Part shown: in pieces, positions 1 to 7,454 of the stretch
Position numbering within the stretch: the stretch's first letter is position 1
Layout of the letters: the number at the start of each line of letters is the position of its first letter
Assembly (NCBI GenBank): GCA_964607965.1
Contig: CAZSMH010000045.1
Span: forward strand, 1 to 15,458
Direction of reading: 5' to 3'
From: SZUA-584 sp964607965
GTDB lineage: Bacteria > Bacillota > Clostridia > Christensenellales > SZUA-584
Length of the DNA: 15,458 nt
Made by a program: the position numbers and the translations under genes
Notes under the pieces: generated by a model
Databases searched by the model: none
What the model was told of the DNA's origin: nothing
The model's input: the letters and a program-made list of their open reading frames with translations, nothing else

Positions 1-158
1 TAAAATACCTTATAAACAATTTATATTCTCCGGACAAAATCAAACATAATTTTTCTGTATTTAATGAACACTAGCTATTATGTATAATATTATTTTATTT
101 AATTGCCAATATGTAATTAAATTAACGTCAATACATTAATTACCAACCACATCCAACA

Positions 159-187
159 TTGACATATGATAGCATCTGATGTACAAT
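159..187 (+). promoter_or_regulatory. Strong sigma-A-type promoter
   Basis: A perfect -35 box TTGACA (159-164) is separated by exactly 17 bases from a TACAAT -10 box (182-187). It lies about 70 bases upstream of the TTG start at 258 and points at the two small GreA/Rnk-like genes. The rest of 1-257 is AT-rich and I see no gene in it. Confidence 0.8.
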
Positions 188-257
188 AAAACAACAGCAT
201 ATTAGACTATCTGCTTTTTGCTTAAGATATGTAAATAATCGTATTTGGAGTGCGGCT

Positions 258-707
258 TTGGTTATATCAAAAAAGGCGTTCGATTATCTTTTAACTCATA
301 TGCTTGATATTCATAAGCGCAAGGTGAGTATTATTATGCCTTATGCTTTTGATTATGATACTTATATGTCTATGCTGAATTTTTTTAACGAGTACGTGCG
401 CAGGATTGGGGATTTTCTTGATAATGCCATAGTAGAAAATGTTTCTTTTTCTGCTCCGTTCGTAACTATTGGCAGCTTGGTCTATACGGAAGGCTGCGGA
501 CTTTTAGACAGAGAAACATACAATATCTTGCTGCCTGAGGATTGTAAAAAAGGATTCGGTACCGATCAGTCTGTTCGAATCTGCAGCTGCGTTATGCCTG
601 CCGCAAAAGAGCTTTTATTTAAGCATAACGGTGATTTAGCTGCAATAGAAGAGAACGGAAATGTCAGGCGCTGTAAAATAAACAGAATAGAATATCCCAT
701 AGATTAA
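258..707 (+). CDS. Divergent GreA/Rnk C-terminal-domain-like protein
   Basis: A 149-residue protein starting at TTG; the start is fixed by GGAG at 247-250, seven bases upstream, since no ATG is suitably placed. Residues about 60-147 can be laid over the C-terminal FKBP-like domain of GreA and Rnk: a strand ending in FVTIGS, the block TYNILLPED (88-95) where GreA has YRIV..DEAD, a stretch around SVRICSCVMPAAKELL matching the ISV.SP...L.G strand-helix, and a final NG..R..KI..IEYP strand like the GreA end. The N-terminal 55 residues are helical and may be a short coiled coil. Conserved family residues are largely replaced, so function (RNA polymerase secondary-channel or nucleotide-metabolism regulator) is uncertain. 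The next gene, 135 bases downstream on the same strand, is a clearer relative. It could also be an unrelated small protein. Confidence 0.6.
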   Translation: MVISKKAFDYLLTHMLDIHKRKVSIIMPYAFDYDTYMSMLNFFNEYVRRIGDFLDNAIVENVSFSAPFVTIGSLVYTEGCGLLDRETYNILLPEDCKKGFGTDQSVRICSCVMPAAKELLFKHNGDLAAIEENGNVRRCKINRIEYPID

Positions 708-842
708 ATAGAAAAAAATATAACGCTTTTGCCAGCAAAAAAGCTGCATAAGTGTTTTGTTTATTTTTATATAATCCGGCTTGCATTTAAGCGCGATTGC
801 CGCAATAGAATACTAAAGGATATATGTATAGGGGAGAGTAAT

Positions 843-1214
843 ATGAAAATCTATATAACTGAAAAAGACAAAGAAAAGCTTCTTTCTCTGATATATGATA
901 TTATATCGCAGAATGTTGACGGCAAAGACTACGTAAAAAAGCTTGAGGGAGAGCTTCTTATCGCGCAGACTGTCGCTGAAAGCGAACTTCCCAATGATGT
1001 GGTCACAATGAACTCCACCGTGCTGTTATGCATTGACGATGTTGAAGAAACAGTAACTCTTGTTTACCCGGATGACGCGGACGTATCTGAAAATAAAATT
1101 TCTGTGCTTTCGCCCATTGGTACAGCTATACTTGGGTGCCGCAAACAGGATATAGTAGACTGGGAGATTAACGGAAGCATAACAAAAATAGAAATCAAAG
1201 ACGTTAAAAGATGA
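843..1214 (+). CDS. Rnk/GreA C-terminal-domain-like protein
   Basis: A 123-residue protein. I choose the ATG at 843 rather than an upstream in-frame start at 729, because GGGGAGAG at 831-838 is correctly spaced before it and the 38 upstream codons look non-coding. Residues 70-118 carry the Rnk/GreA C-terminal signature: TLVYPDDAD, then KISVLSPIGTAILGC, then a QDIVDWEING turn and a last KIEI strand. In Rnk and GreA this FKBP-like domain contacts RNA polymerase, and Rnk in E. coli affects nucleoside diphosphate kinase. The short helical N-terminus (residues 5-45) resembles the small coiled coil of Rnk rather than the long GreA finger, so transcript cleavage activity is not expected. Probably co-transcribed with the diverged homologue at 258-707. 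Exact role unknown. Confidence 0.78.
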   Translation: MKIYITEKDKEKLLSLIYDIISQNVDGKDYVKKLEGELLIAQTVAESELPNDVVTMNSTVLLCIDDVEETVTLVYPDDADVSENKISVLSPIGTAILGCRKQDIVDWEINGSITKIEIKDVKR

Positions 1215-1233
1215 TAGTGTATTAACTATTATT

Positions 1234-2709
1234 TTATATTTTATATATCTTTCTAAAATGGTATCCGCATATCGCAAAGGTGACGGCTGCCGGCACTTGG
1301 GACGGCCTTTTAAATAAGGTGCCTAAAATCAGTTTCCAATACCAGCGCCTTTCCTTGCCAAGTATGCCAAGTTTAAAAATTGATTTTATAAATGCGATAA
1401 CACCGCTTGCTTCTATTGCGCCGCAGCGCTTATTGCTGACTGTATCCTTATTCAAAAAGTCTTTTATGCGGCTGTAATAGTATTTGGGTGAGTAAATGGT
1501 GTTTACTACTTTTCTGTATCCATCGATAAGCTTATTAAAGTTCATTCGCGGAATAAAGTTCATAGAAAAGTCTGTATTGTTTCCGGTAATATCCGATGTT
1601 ATTCTGTGTTCATTTTGGAGCCTTTTAAACAGCCTTGTGCCGCGCGGTGCGTTTAATAAGCCTACCATTGCAACAACTATGCCGCTTTTTTGTATAAACC
1701 TTATAAGAATATCGAATATGGAGTCCGGATCGCTGTCAAAGCCAAGTATAAATCCGCCTTGAACCTGCAGCCCGTGCCTCTGTATGTTGTCAATACAGCT
1801 TAATAAATCCCTATTTTGATTCTGATGCTTGCTGCACTCTGTAAGGCTTTCATCGCAAGGCGTTTCAATACCTATAAAAACCATATTAAATCCTGCGTCT
1901 GCCATCATCTGCATAAGCTCATCGTCATCCGCTATGTTAATTGAGGCTTCGGTGTGAAAAACAAAAGGGTGTGCTTTTTGCTTTGACCATTCAATCATTG
2001 CGGGCAGTATGCTTTTTTTCAATGCTTCTTTATTGCCTATAAAATTATCATCAACAAAGAAAACGCTGCCCCTCCAGCCTGCAAAATACAGCGACTCCAG
2101 CTCCGATATTACCTGTATTGCAGACTTTAAGCGCGGTTTGTGACCATAAAGTACTATTATTTCACAAAACTCGCAGTCAAACGGACATCCCCTTGAATAC
2201 TGTATGTTCATTGACGAGTATTTTTTTAAGTCTATAAGTTCCCACAAGGGCAGGGGAGTAGCATCCAAATCAGGGTGTTCGTCAGATGTATATACAGAGT
2301 TTGGATTTCCCTGCATAAAATCATTTAAAAAACTCGGTAATGTAATTTCTGCTTCATTAAGCACGAGATAATCGATATCATCAAATTTTTCCGGCCATGC
2401 TGTAAACAAAGGCCCGCCTGCCACAATTCGCACGCCTGCATTTTTGCATCTTTGCACTATGCGCTTTACCGATTCGTGCTGAAGTGACATTGCACTAATA
2501 AATACAAGATTTGCCCAATTTATATGGCTATCTTTAAGGCTCTGTACATTCATATCGATTAGTTTTTTTTGCCAGTTTTGCGGCAGCATCGCCGCGACTG
2601 TCAATAAGCCCAGCGGAGGATATGCGGATTTCTTTCGTATAAACCTTATAGCATACTTTAAGCTCCAGAAGGTATCGGGAAATTCGGGGTATACTAATAA
2701 GATTTTCAA
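1234..2709 (-). CDS. B12-binding-domain radical SAM protein (DUF4070 type)
   Basis: A 491-residue protein starting at TTG (2707-2709), supported by GGAG at 2718-2721 eight bases upstream. Residues 1-140 form a Rossmann-like B12-binding-type domain (MKILLVYPEFP start; GGPLFTAWPE loop near 98-107), although the classical DxHxxG cobalamin-histidine motif is not evident. The radical SAM core follows, with the CxxxCxxC cluster motif at C175, C179 and C182, a GIETP block and a GGFILGFDSD strand. About 140 C-terminal residues match the DUF4070 region in layout. This architecture is shared with hopanoid C-2 methylase HpnP and many uncharacterised anaerobe enzymes, probably class B-like methylases. 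No hopanoid gene is visible nearby, so I assign no substrate. It is transcribed alone from its own promoter and converges on the Rnk-like gene, 19 bases away. Confidence 0.85.
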   Translation of the reverse strand: MKILLVYPEFPDTFWSLKYAIRFIRKKSAYPPLGLLTVAAMLPQNWQKKLIDMNVQSLKDSHINWANLVFISAMSLQHESVKRIVQRCKNAGVRIVAGGPLFTAWPEKFDDIDYLVLNEAEITLPSFLNDFMQGNPNSVYTSDEHPDLDATPLPLWELIDLKKYSSMNIQYSRGCPFDCEFCEIIVLYGHKPRLKSAIQVISELESLYFAGWRGSVFFVDDNFIGNKEALKKSILPAMIEWSKQKAHPFVFHTEASINIADDDELMQMMADAGFNMVFIGIETPCDESLTECSKHQNQNRDLLSCIDNIQRHGLQVQGGFILGFDSDPDSIFDILIRFIQKSGIVVAMVGLLNAPRGTRLFKRLQNEHRITSDITGNNTDFSMNFIPRMNFNKLIDGYRKVVNTIYSPKYYYSRIKDFLNKDTVSNKRCGAIEASGVIAFIKSIFKLGILGKERRWYWKLILGTLFKRPSQVPAAVTFAICGYHFRKIYKI

Positions 2710-2733
2710 AAGCTTTTCTCCATTTTTATTAAT

Positions 2734-2762
2734 ATTATAATTTTATAATGCTCGGTTTCCAA
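2734..2762 (-). promoter_or_regulatory. Promoter of the radical SAM gene
   Basis: On the minus strand, TTGGAA (2762-2757) is followed after 17 bases by a consensus TATAAT (2739-2734). The expected transcript would start about 20 bases before the TTG start codon, giving a short leader that carries the GGAG site. Confidence 0.65.
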
Positions 2763-2815
2763 TGCTATTATTCCGTAATAAACTGGAGTTATTGTATAAA
2801 AAAGCTTTGACCTAA

Positions 2816-2950
2816 ATGCTTGCGCTTATAAGTTTTACAATGGGCTATTCTATATATAATACCGATTCAAAAATGGATCCTGCAGAGTTATATAGATTTC
2901 TCGACTCTCTTATGTATAAAGAAAAGAAAAATAAAAGTTATAATAATTAA
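2816..2950 (+). CDS. Possible small protein, unrecognised
   Basis: An open frame of 44 codons from ATG 2816 to TAA 2948-2950, with a second in-frame ATG at 2840. It lies in the gap between the radical SAM promoter and the terminator at 2987-3017, which could serve it in this orientation. The predicted product has a hydrophobic start and a charged, Lys-rich tail. I recognise no family. No good ribosome binding site precedes either ATG, and no convincing promoter is visible, so it may be non-coding or a remnant. Confidence 0.25.
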   Translation: MLALISFTMGYSIYNTDSKMDPAELYRFLDSLMYKEKKNKSYNN

Positions 2951-2986
2951 TCAGGTAAGCCAGACATAGTTTGACGATGTAAACAC

Positions 2987-3017
2987 AAAAAGCCGTGCTC
3001 CGCATGCACGGCTTTTT
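2987..3017. terminator. Strong bidirectional rho-independent terminator
   Basis: A perfect 12-bp stem (AAAAAGCCGTGC at 2987-2998 with GCACGGCTTTTT at 3006-3017) around a 7-base loop. The A/T ends give a U-tract on both strands. It lies 30 bases after the stop codon of the last gene of the minus-strand sugar cluster and marks the end of that operon. Confidence 0.9.
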
Positions 3018-3047
3018 GTACGAAATCCGATTAAAGTTATATCTATT

Positions 3048-3959
3048 TTATAATATATATTGATTCATAAAGGTTTTTGAAAGCTGTATGGAATACAACC
3101 TGTCTTGCAGAGTATCCTCAAATGCACGGTCTTCAACCTCTATTACTGCGCAGCCTTTATAACTGATGTCTGTGAGTGCTGAAACGACTCTGCCCCAATT
3201 GATATCTCCGAGACCGGGCAGCTTGGGCGAATGGTAATCCAGAGGCGCTGCAAAAACACCTGCTTCGTTAAACTTATCCTCAAAAAACTTTGAATCTTTG
3301 ATATGAAAATGAAATATTTTATCTGCGAACTCATAAATGGGCTTAATATAATTCATGCGCTGCCATATAAAGTGAGAAGGATCGTAATTTAGTCCAAAGC
3401 AGTCGCTGTCTATTATTGAAAACATATCGCTCCACACCCGCGGGGAAGAAGCAAGGTTTTTACCGCCGGGCCATTCGTCTTTAAAATACATAGGGCAATT
3501 TTCTATGCCTATTTTTATACCGTTATCTTCTGCGCATTTTATGATATCCGGCCAGACTTTTTTGAACTGTTCCATATTATCGCTGATTGTGCGGGAAGGA
3601 TCTTTCCCGATAAAAGTGTTGACATTCTTTAACCCGAGAGCTGCTGCGCCTCGTATACATTTTTTAATGTGTTCTACAGCAACGCTGCGCTGCTCAGCAT
3701 CAGGATCCAAAGGGTTGGGATAATAACCGATACCTGAAATAAAAACGCCTTTTTCCGACAGGTAATCGTTAATACGTGACACCTCCGACTTGTCAAGCGT
3801 ATCCATGTCTATATGAGTTACGCCTGCATAACGTCTCTCTGCCTTGCCTTTAGGCCATGCAGGTATCTCTACGCATGCAAACCCGTTTTCCGCGGCAAAA
3901 TCAATAACCTGGTTAAAACTGTACTCGGGCAATATTGCACTTAAAAATCCAAGTTTCAT
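3048..3959 (-). CDS. Sugar phosphate isomerase/epimerase family TIM barrel
   Basis: A 303-residue enzyme of the xylose isomerase-like TIM-barrel superfamily (AP endonuclease 2 fold). The start is the ATG at 3959, set by GGAGG at 3968-3972 eight bases upstream; a TTG five codons earlier falls inside that site and is rejected. Likely divalent-metal ligands are E153 (GIENCPM), D193 (NYDPSHF), H219 (FHFHIKDSK) and E274 (VIEVED). A GGKNLASSP block near 166-173 and the PGLGDINW loop near 248-255 fit the substrate mouth. Members isomerise, epimerise, or in some pathways eliminate or hydrate keto-sugars; a precise reaction cannot be assigned. It is only distantly like the two epimerases upstream. Last gene of the cluster, 31 bases after an oxidoreductase, implying a joint pathway step. 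Confidence 0.85.
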   Translation of the reverse strand: MKLGFLSAILPEYSFNQVIDFAAENGFACVEIPAWPKGKAERRYAGVTHIDMDTLDKSEVSRINDYLSEKGVFISGIGYYPNPLDPDAEQRSVAVEHIKKCIRGAAALGLKNVNTFIGKDPSRTISDNMEQFKKVWPDIIKCAEDNGIKIGIENCPMYFKDEWPGGKNLASSPRVWSDMFSIIDSDCFGLNYDPSHFIWQRMNYIKPIYEFADKIFHFHIKDSKFFEDKFNEAGVFAAPLDYHSPKLPGLGDINWGRVVSALTDISYKGCAVIEVEDRAFEDTLQDRLYSIQLSKTFMNQYIL

Positions 3960-3990
3960 ATTTATATCCTCCAATATTCTTTAGCTGTTC

Positions 3991-5136
3991 TTAAGTTTCT
4001 ATCCATGTTTCTTTTTCCGCCGATTCTACGATACGTTCGCACAGCACAAGCTCTCTTAATCCGTCCGAAAATGTCGGAAATCCTGTATTGCCAGAGCAAC
4101 CGCCCAGAATGTATGAGTACATCTTTTTGAATAGCTGTTTAGACGTATCCGGGAATCCTTCGTTGTGCCCGCCGGGAAAACCGGCAATAGCCCGGGCTGA
4201 AGATGAAAGCAATGAAGGATCTTTAAGCAGCAGTTCGTTATTTCCGTCGCGGCGACCAATCCAAATCTCATTGCAGCGTTCAGTATCAACAACAACGGAT
4301 TTTTTGCTTCCGTAAATCTCAAAATAACACCTGTTTTTTCGACCTGCAGCCACTTGGTTGACAGTAAGAGAACCATGCGCAACGCCTTCGAAACGAAGCA
4401 GCACGGTAGCATAATCTTCGGTGCAAATGGGCACGTCGGCATAGTCTTGAGGTGTCAGCATTTTGCCCGAAAAAGTTTCAACCTGCTTGAGCGGCCTTTT
4501 ACGAATGGGATGGAACGTGGCAAAATCCGCGCATACGCGGCTTACCTTAAGACCGGTCACGAACTCAATAGCATCGAACCAGTGCGACCCGATATCAGCA
4601 ATGGCGCGGGAATCACCGCTATATTTTGGCTCTAAACGCCAGTTGTAGTCAGTGGGGTAGAAGAGCCAATCTTGCTGATAAGACCCATTGACCGCAAATA
4701 TTTCTCCCAGTTCACCGCTGGCAATCATATCCCTTGCGTGGTGGATTACGGGATAAAAACGCAGATTAAAATGTACTGCATTTGCAACTTTTTTTGCCGC
4801 GGCCAGTTCCACCAGCTCAGCCGCCTCGGTTGAATTCATAGCAAGCGGTTTCTCGCATACCACATGCTTGCCTGCCGCTATTGCTTCCTTACTCATTGTA
4901 TAATGCAGGTTATTGGGCGTGCATATATGGACTATATCAATATCTTTATCGGCAATAAGCTGCTTATAATCTCCGTAATGACGTGCAATGGACAATTCCT
5001 GCGCTTTAGCTTGTGCGATTTCATCACTGATATCAGCCAATGCAATAACATCCGCAAGTCCTGTTCTTCTTAGCGCTTCAATATGCGCCGGCCCTATAAA
5101 ACCGGTGCCTATAACGCCTACTTTAAGTGTTTTCAT
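3991..5136 (-). CDS. Gfo/Idh/MocA family NAD(P)-dependent oxidoreductase
   Basis: A 381-residue cytosolic dehydrogenase. The N-terminal Rossmann fold has GTGFIG (G10, G12, G15) for NAD(P) binding. CTPNNLHY (72-79) and the family hallmark CEKPLA (E95-K96-P97) follow, with K96 the expected catalytic lysine. The C-terminal alpha/beta domain carries DIGSHWFD (D181 and H185), the usual proton-relay/substrate pair, and a HNEGFPD stretch typical of sugar-acting members. The ATG start has AGGAGG at 5142-5147 six bases away. These enzymes oxidise or reduce sugar and cyclitol hydroxyls; the substrate is not deducible. It sits between a second family member and a TIM-barrel isomerase in one minus-strand operon. 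This suggests an oxidation, rearrangement and re-reduction route. Confidence 0.88.
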   Translation of the reverse strand: MKTLKVGVIGTGFIGPAHIEALRRTGLADVIALADISDEIAQAKAQELSIARHYGDYKQLIADKDIDIVHICTPNNLHYTMSKEAIAAGKHVVCEKPLAMNSTEAAELVELAAAKKVANAVHFNLRFYPVIHHARDMIASGELGEIFAVNGSYQQDWLFYPTDYNWRLEPKYSGDSRAIADIGSHWFDAIEFVTGLKVSRVCADFATFHPIRKRPLKQVETFSGKMLTPQDYADVPICTEDYATVLLRFEGVAHGSLTVNQVAAGRKNRCYFEIYGSKKSVVVDTERCNEIWIGRRDGNNELLLKDPSLLSSSARAIAGFPGGHNEGFPDTSKQLFKKMYSYILGGCSGNTGFPTFSDGLRELVLCERIVESAEKETWIET

Positions 5137-5221
5137 TTTGGCCTCCTAAAAACTAGTCTGCTTTCCTAAATAAAAATTGTTGGTTAAAGTACGTTTAAAT
5201 TTGTGCATCCGCTTGAGCTCT

Positions 5222-6295
5222 TTAATCCAAAATAAATTTTTTTGCCTTTGACGGGTCGAGCAGATCGGACACTTTTACAACTTCACCTGTTTTTGCCGAG
5301 TATTTTGCCCCTAAAACCATTGCCATGCTCAACAAGTTGTCTTCGCCAGATGTCTGCGGTTCACGGTCTTTTATAATTGAATCAGCAAATTCAGCTATTG
5401 TTGCAAGTCGTTCTTCAGTATCCAATGATAATAAATCAAAAACAATTTTTCCGTCCTGCTCGATTGCTCCGTCCTGAAAAACTGAGATGAAAATATCTTT
5501 TGGATTCAATATAACCTTGTTGTTTGCCCAATGGATTTCACCGATTTCTCCCTGAATATGCCAGTCGCCGTCCCAGGTTGTTTCCCATCCGCTTGATACC
5601 CAGCTGCCGTTATATACGATAGTTGAGCCATTTGACATTTCAAAAAGCACATTCGCACATGCATTTCCTTTAAACCGGCTCCATTTTGGATTCCATGTGT
5701 GTGCCTTTATGCTTACCGGGTCGAGGTTTAATATCCCTCTTATCTGATCGAAGTGGTGTATAGACATATCGGTGATAAGCGGTTCAACCATCTCTGTCCT
5801 AAATCCGGTAAACGGCGGGTCTTTTTGAAAATTAATATATACACTACCAATTTCACCGATGAGATTTCTCTCTATTACGTTTCTTACTGTTTGCGGAGCG
5901 CGTTTAAATCTGTAGTTCTGGCTGACCATCAGTTTTTTGCCTGCCTTTTTTGCGGCAAGCACAATCTCATTAGCGTCTCCGATGTTTTCTGCAAGGGGCT
6001 TTTCCACCAAGCAGTGTAATCCGTTTTCCAATGCTTCAATCGCGACCGTTTTGTGAAATTTAGGGGGCACTATAACAAAAGCAGCATCGGCTTTAACCTT
6101 TTTTAATGCGTCGTTTAACGTTAAAAAGCATTTATTGCTGTCGAATCCGTATTTTAATATTGCATCATTAAGCAAAGGTTGCTGGACATCGACCAGAGCC
6201 GCAAGCTCAATATTCTCAGAAGCGAGTGCCTTCTCTATCCAGCTCATTCCCCAACTGCCGATACCGATTTGTATTACACGAATCTTTTGTTTCAT
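5222..6295 (-). CDS. Gfo/Idh/MocA family NAD(P)-dependent oxidoreductase, second member
   Basis: A 357-residue protein with a Rossmann domain (GIGSWG, G11, G13, G16), VIVPPKFH (74-81) and the EKPLAE motif (E98-K99-P100), with K99 as likely catalytic lysine. The C-terminal domain has TDMSIHHFDQIRG, where the His-His-Phe-Asp stretch occupies the usual active-site position. It is clearly different in sequence from the neighbour at 3991-5136, so a different step or direction (oxidation versus reduction) is likely rather than a recent duplication. The ATG start is preceded by AAGGAG eight bases away. An 85-base gap separates it from the next oxidoreductase, and a hairpin lies between it and the sugar-binding protein gene upstream. 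Confidence 0.86.
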   Translation of the reverse strand: MKQKIRVIQIGIGSWGMSWIEKALASENIELAALVDVQQPLLNDAILKYGFDSNKCFLTLNDALKKVKADAAFVIVPPKFHKTVAIEALENGLHCLVEKPLAENIGDANEIVLAAKKAGKKLMVSQNYRFKRAPQTVRNVIERNLIGEIGSVYINFQKDPPFTGFRTEMVEPLITDMSIHHFDQIRGILNLDPVSIKAHTWNPKWSRFKGNACANVLFEMSNGSTIVYNGSWVSSGWETTWDGDWHIQGEIGEIHWANNKVILNPKDIFISVFQDGAIEQDGKIVFDLLSLDTEERLATIAEFADSIIKDREPQTSGEDNLLSMAMVLGAKYSAKTGEVVKVSDLLDPSKAKKFILD

Positions 6296-6318
6296 AAAAT
6301 ACTCCTTGAATAAGATAT

Positions 6319-6344
6319 AGGGCAGAATATTGCTATTCTGCCCT
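6319..6344. repeat. Perfect 11-bp stem-loop after the sugar-binding protein gene
   Basis: AGGGCAGAATA (6319-6329) and TATTCTGCCCT (6334-6344) form a perfect stem with a TTGC loop, 18 bases after the stop codon of the binding-protein gene. In the direction of transcription it is followed by TATATCTTATTC, not a clean U-tract. It may be a partial terminator or an mRNA-stabilising stem that lets the binding protein be made in excess over the oxidoreductases downstream. Confidence 0.7.
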
Positions 6345-6362
6345 TATCCGGATTAAAAATAC

Positions 6363-7397
6363 TTATTTGCTCATTATGTTGCCCCAGTTTGTCGGATCGT
6401 CAACATTTGTTTTGTCAATCACTTTGGGATAAACATAATACTGTTTTTCTACTGACTCGCCTTTTAAAACCTTAAGCGTAACATCAACTGCCAGAGCACC
6501 CATTTCGAACGGGTCCTGCTGAATCGTTGCATCAATTTCGCCGTTTCTGATAAGATCAAGAGCGATAGGGGTTCCGTCAACGCCTACCACAACTATGTGG
6601 CCGTCTTCACCAACAGGTACCTGCTTATCGATCTGCTTTAATCCTGATACAACGCCTCTTATCATTTCGTCGTTGTGCGTCATTATAGCGTTTACCGCCG
6701 AATTAGAAGAGATGATATCAACGACTGCATTCTGAGCATTTTCTGCGCTCCACTGGCAATCCTTGGTGATAACATCAAAGTTTGAACCCTCCATGCCAAG
6801 GTTAAAACCGCCGCCGCGCTTTACCGCATGATAGTAACCTGTAGCGCCAGTGCACTCTAATGCTACGCCGCCATCCGGCAACAGCTTCTGAATTGTTTCA
6901 GCTGCGACTTTTCCGCCTGCTTCGTTGTCAAACGCAACACCCGAGGCAATTTCAGCGCCTTCAGACACTATGCTGTCAACAGTAATAACGGGTATTCCTG
7001 CATTGTTGGCAAGTTTTACGCCGGCCACCAGCTCGTCCGAATTGTTCGGAGCCAAAATGATAGCATCCACGCCTTTGGAGATATTGTCTTCAATCTGAGC
7101 AATCTGAGTCTGGCTGTTTGCCTGACCGTCCAACACTACGATATCAATCCCCAGTTCTTCAGCCTTATCTTTGATTCCCTGATCTAAAGCAACCATAAAC
7201 TCAAAACCGCGGCTCCAAAGCAATGCAACAACATTGTATCTTTCTTCTGTGTCGCCAGGTTCTGTTACTACATCCCCTGTAGGAGTCTCTGCTCCCGGTG
7301 TCTCTTCGTCTTCAGGTTTATTTGTCGTGCATGCGCCAAACATCATTACAATCATAAGCACTGCCAGTACAAATACAACAACCTTTTTGATGTTCAT
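6363..7397 (-). CDS. Sugar ABC transporter substrate-binding lipoprotein (RbsB-like)
   Basis: A 344-residue extracellular binding protein tethered as a lipoprotein. There is a Lys-containing N-terminus, a hydrophobic stretch (6-20) and a lipobox FGAC with the modified cysteine at C23. An acidic, Thr/Pro-rich linker to about residue 52 is typical of Gram-positive lipoproteins. The mature part is a type I periplasmic-binding fold. It includes an ISKGVDAIILAPNNSDEL block, a GVAFDNEAGG block and the GVDGTPIALDLIRNGEIDATIQQDP segment split over the hinge, all characteristic of ribose/galactose-type binding proteins. The ATG start has AGGAGG seven bases upstream. It is the last transport gene, after the permease. 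Ligand is unknown; the neighbouring epimerases suggest a ketose, a rare hexose or a glycoside. Confidence 0.92.
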   Translation of the reverse strand: MNIKKVVVFVLAVLMIVMMFGACTTNKPEDEETPGAETPTGDVVTEPGDTEERYNVVALLWSRGFEFMVALDQGIKDKAEELGIDIVVLDGQANSQTQIAQIEDNISKGVDAIILAPNNSDELVAGVKLANNAGIPVITVDSIVSEGAEIASGVAFDNEAGGKVAAETIQKLLPDGGVALECTGATGYYHAVKRGGGFNLGMEGSNFDVITKDCQWSAENAQNAVVDIISSNSAVNAIMTHNDEMIRGVVSGLKQIDKQVPVGEDGHIVVVGVDGTPIALDLIRNGEIDATIQQDPFEMGALAVDVTLKVLKGESVEKQYYVYPKVIDKTNVDDPTNWGNIMSK

Positions 7398-7427
7398 GTT
7401 TTTTCCTCCTGTATAGGTATTTTTCCA

Positions 7428-7441
7428 ACAGCAATTGCTGT
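7428..7441. repeat. 14-bp perfect palindrome before the sugar-binding protein gene
   Basis: ACAGCAATTGCTGT is a perfect palindrome in the 57-base gap between the permease stop codon and the binding-protein start. No U-tract follows, so it is not a terminator. It could be an operator, an internal promoter element or an RNA stem/processing site. Confidence 0.55.
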
Positions 7442-7454
7442 GTGGTTACGAAGT

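Noticed and set aside
729..842. Upstream extension of the Rnk-like gene to 729
   Set aside because: The added 38 codons look non-coding, and a good GGGGAGAG site sits just before the ATG at 843.
3960..3974. TTG start at 3974 for the last TIM-barrel gene
   Set aside because: It lies inside the GGAGG site that serves the ATG at 3959.
4056..4635. Open frames on both strands overlapping the oxidoreductase gene
   Set aside because: They are out-of-frame shadows of the 3991-5136 gene, with no ribosome binding site and no recognisable domain.
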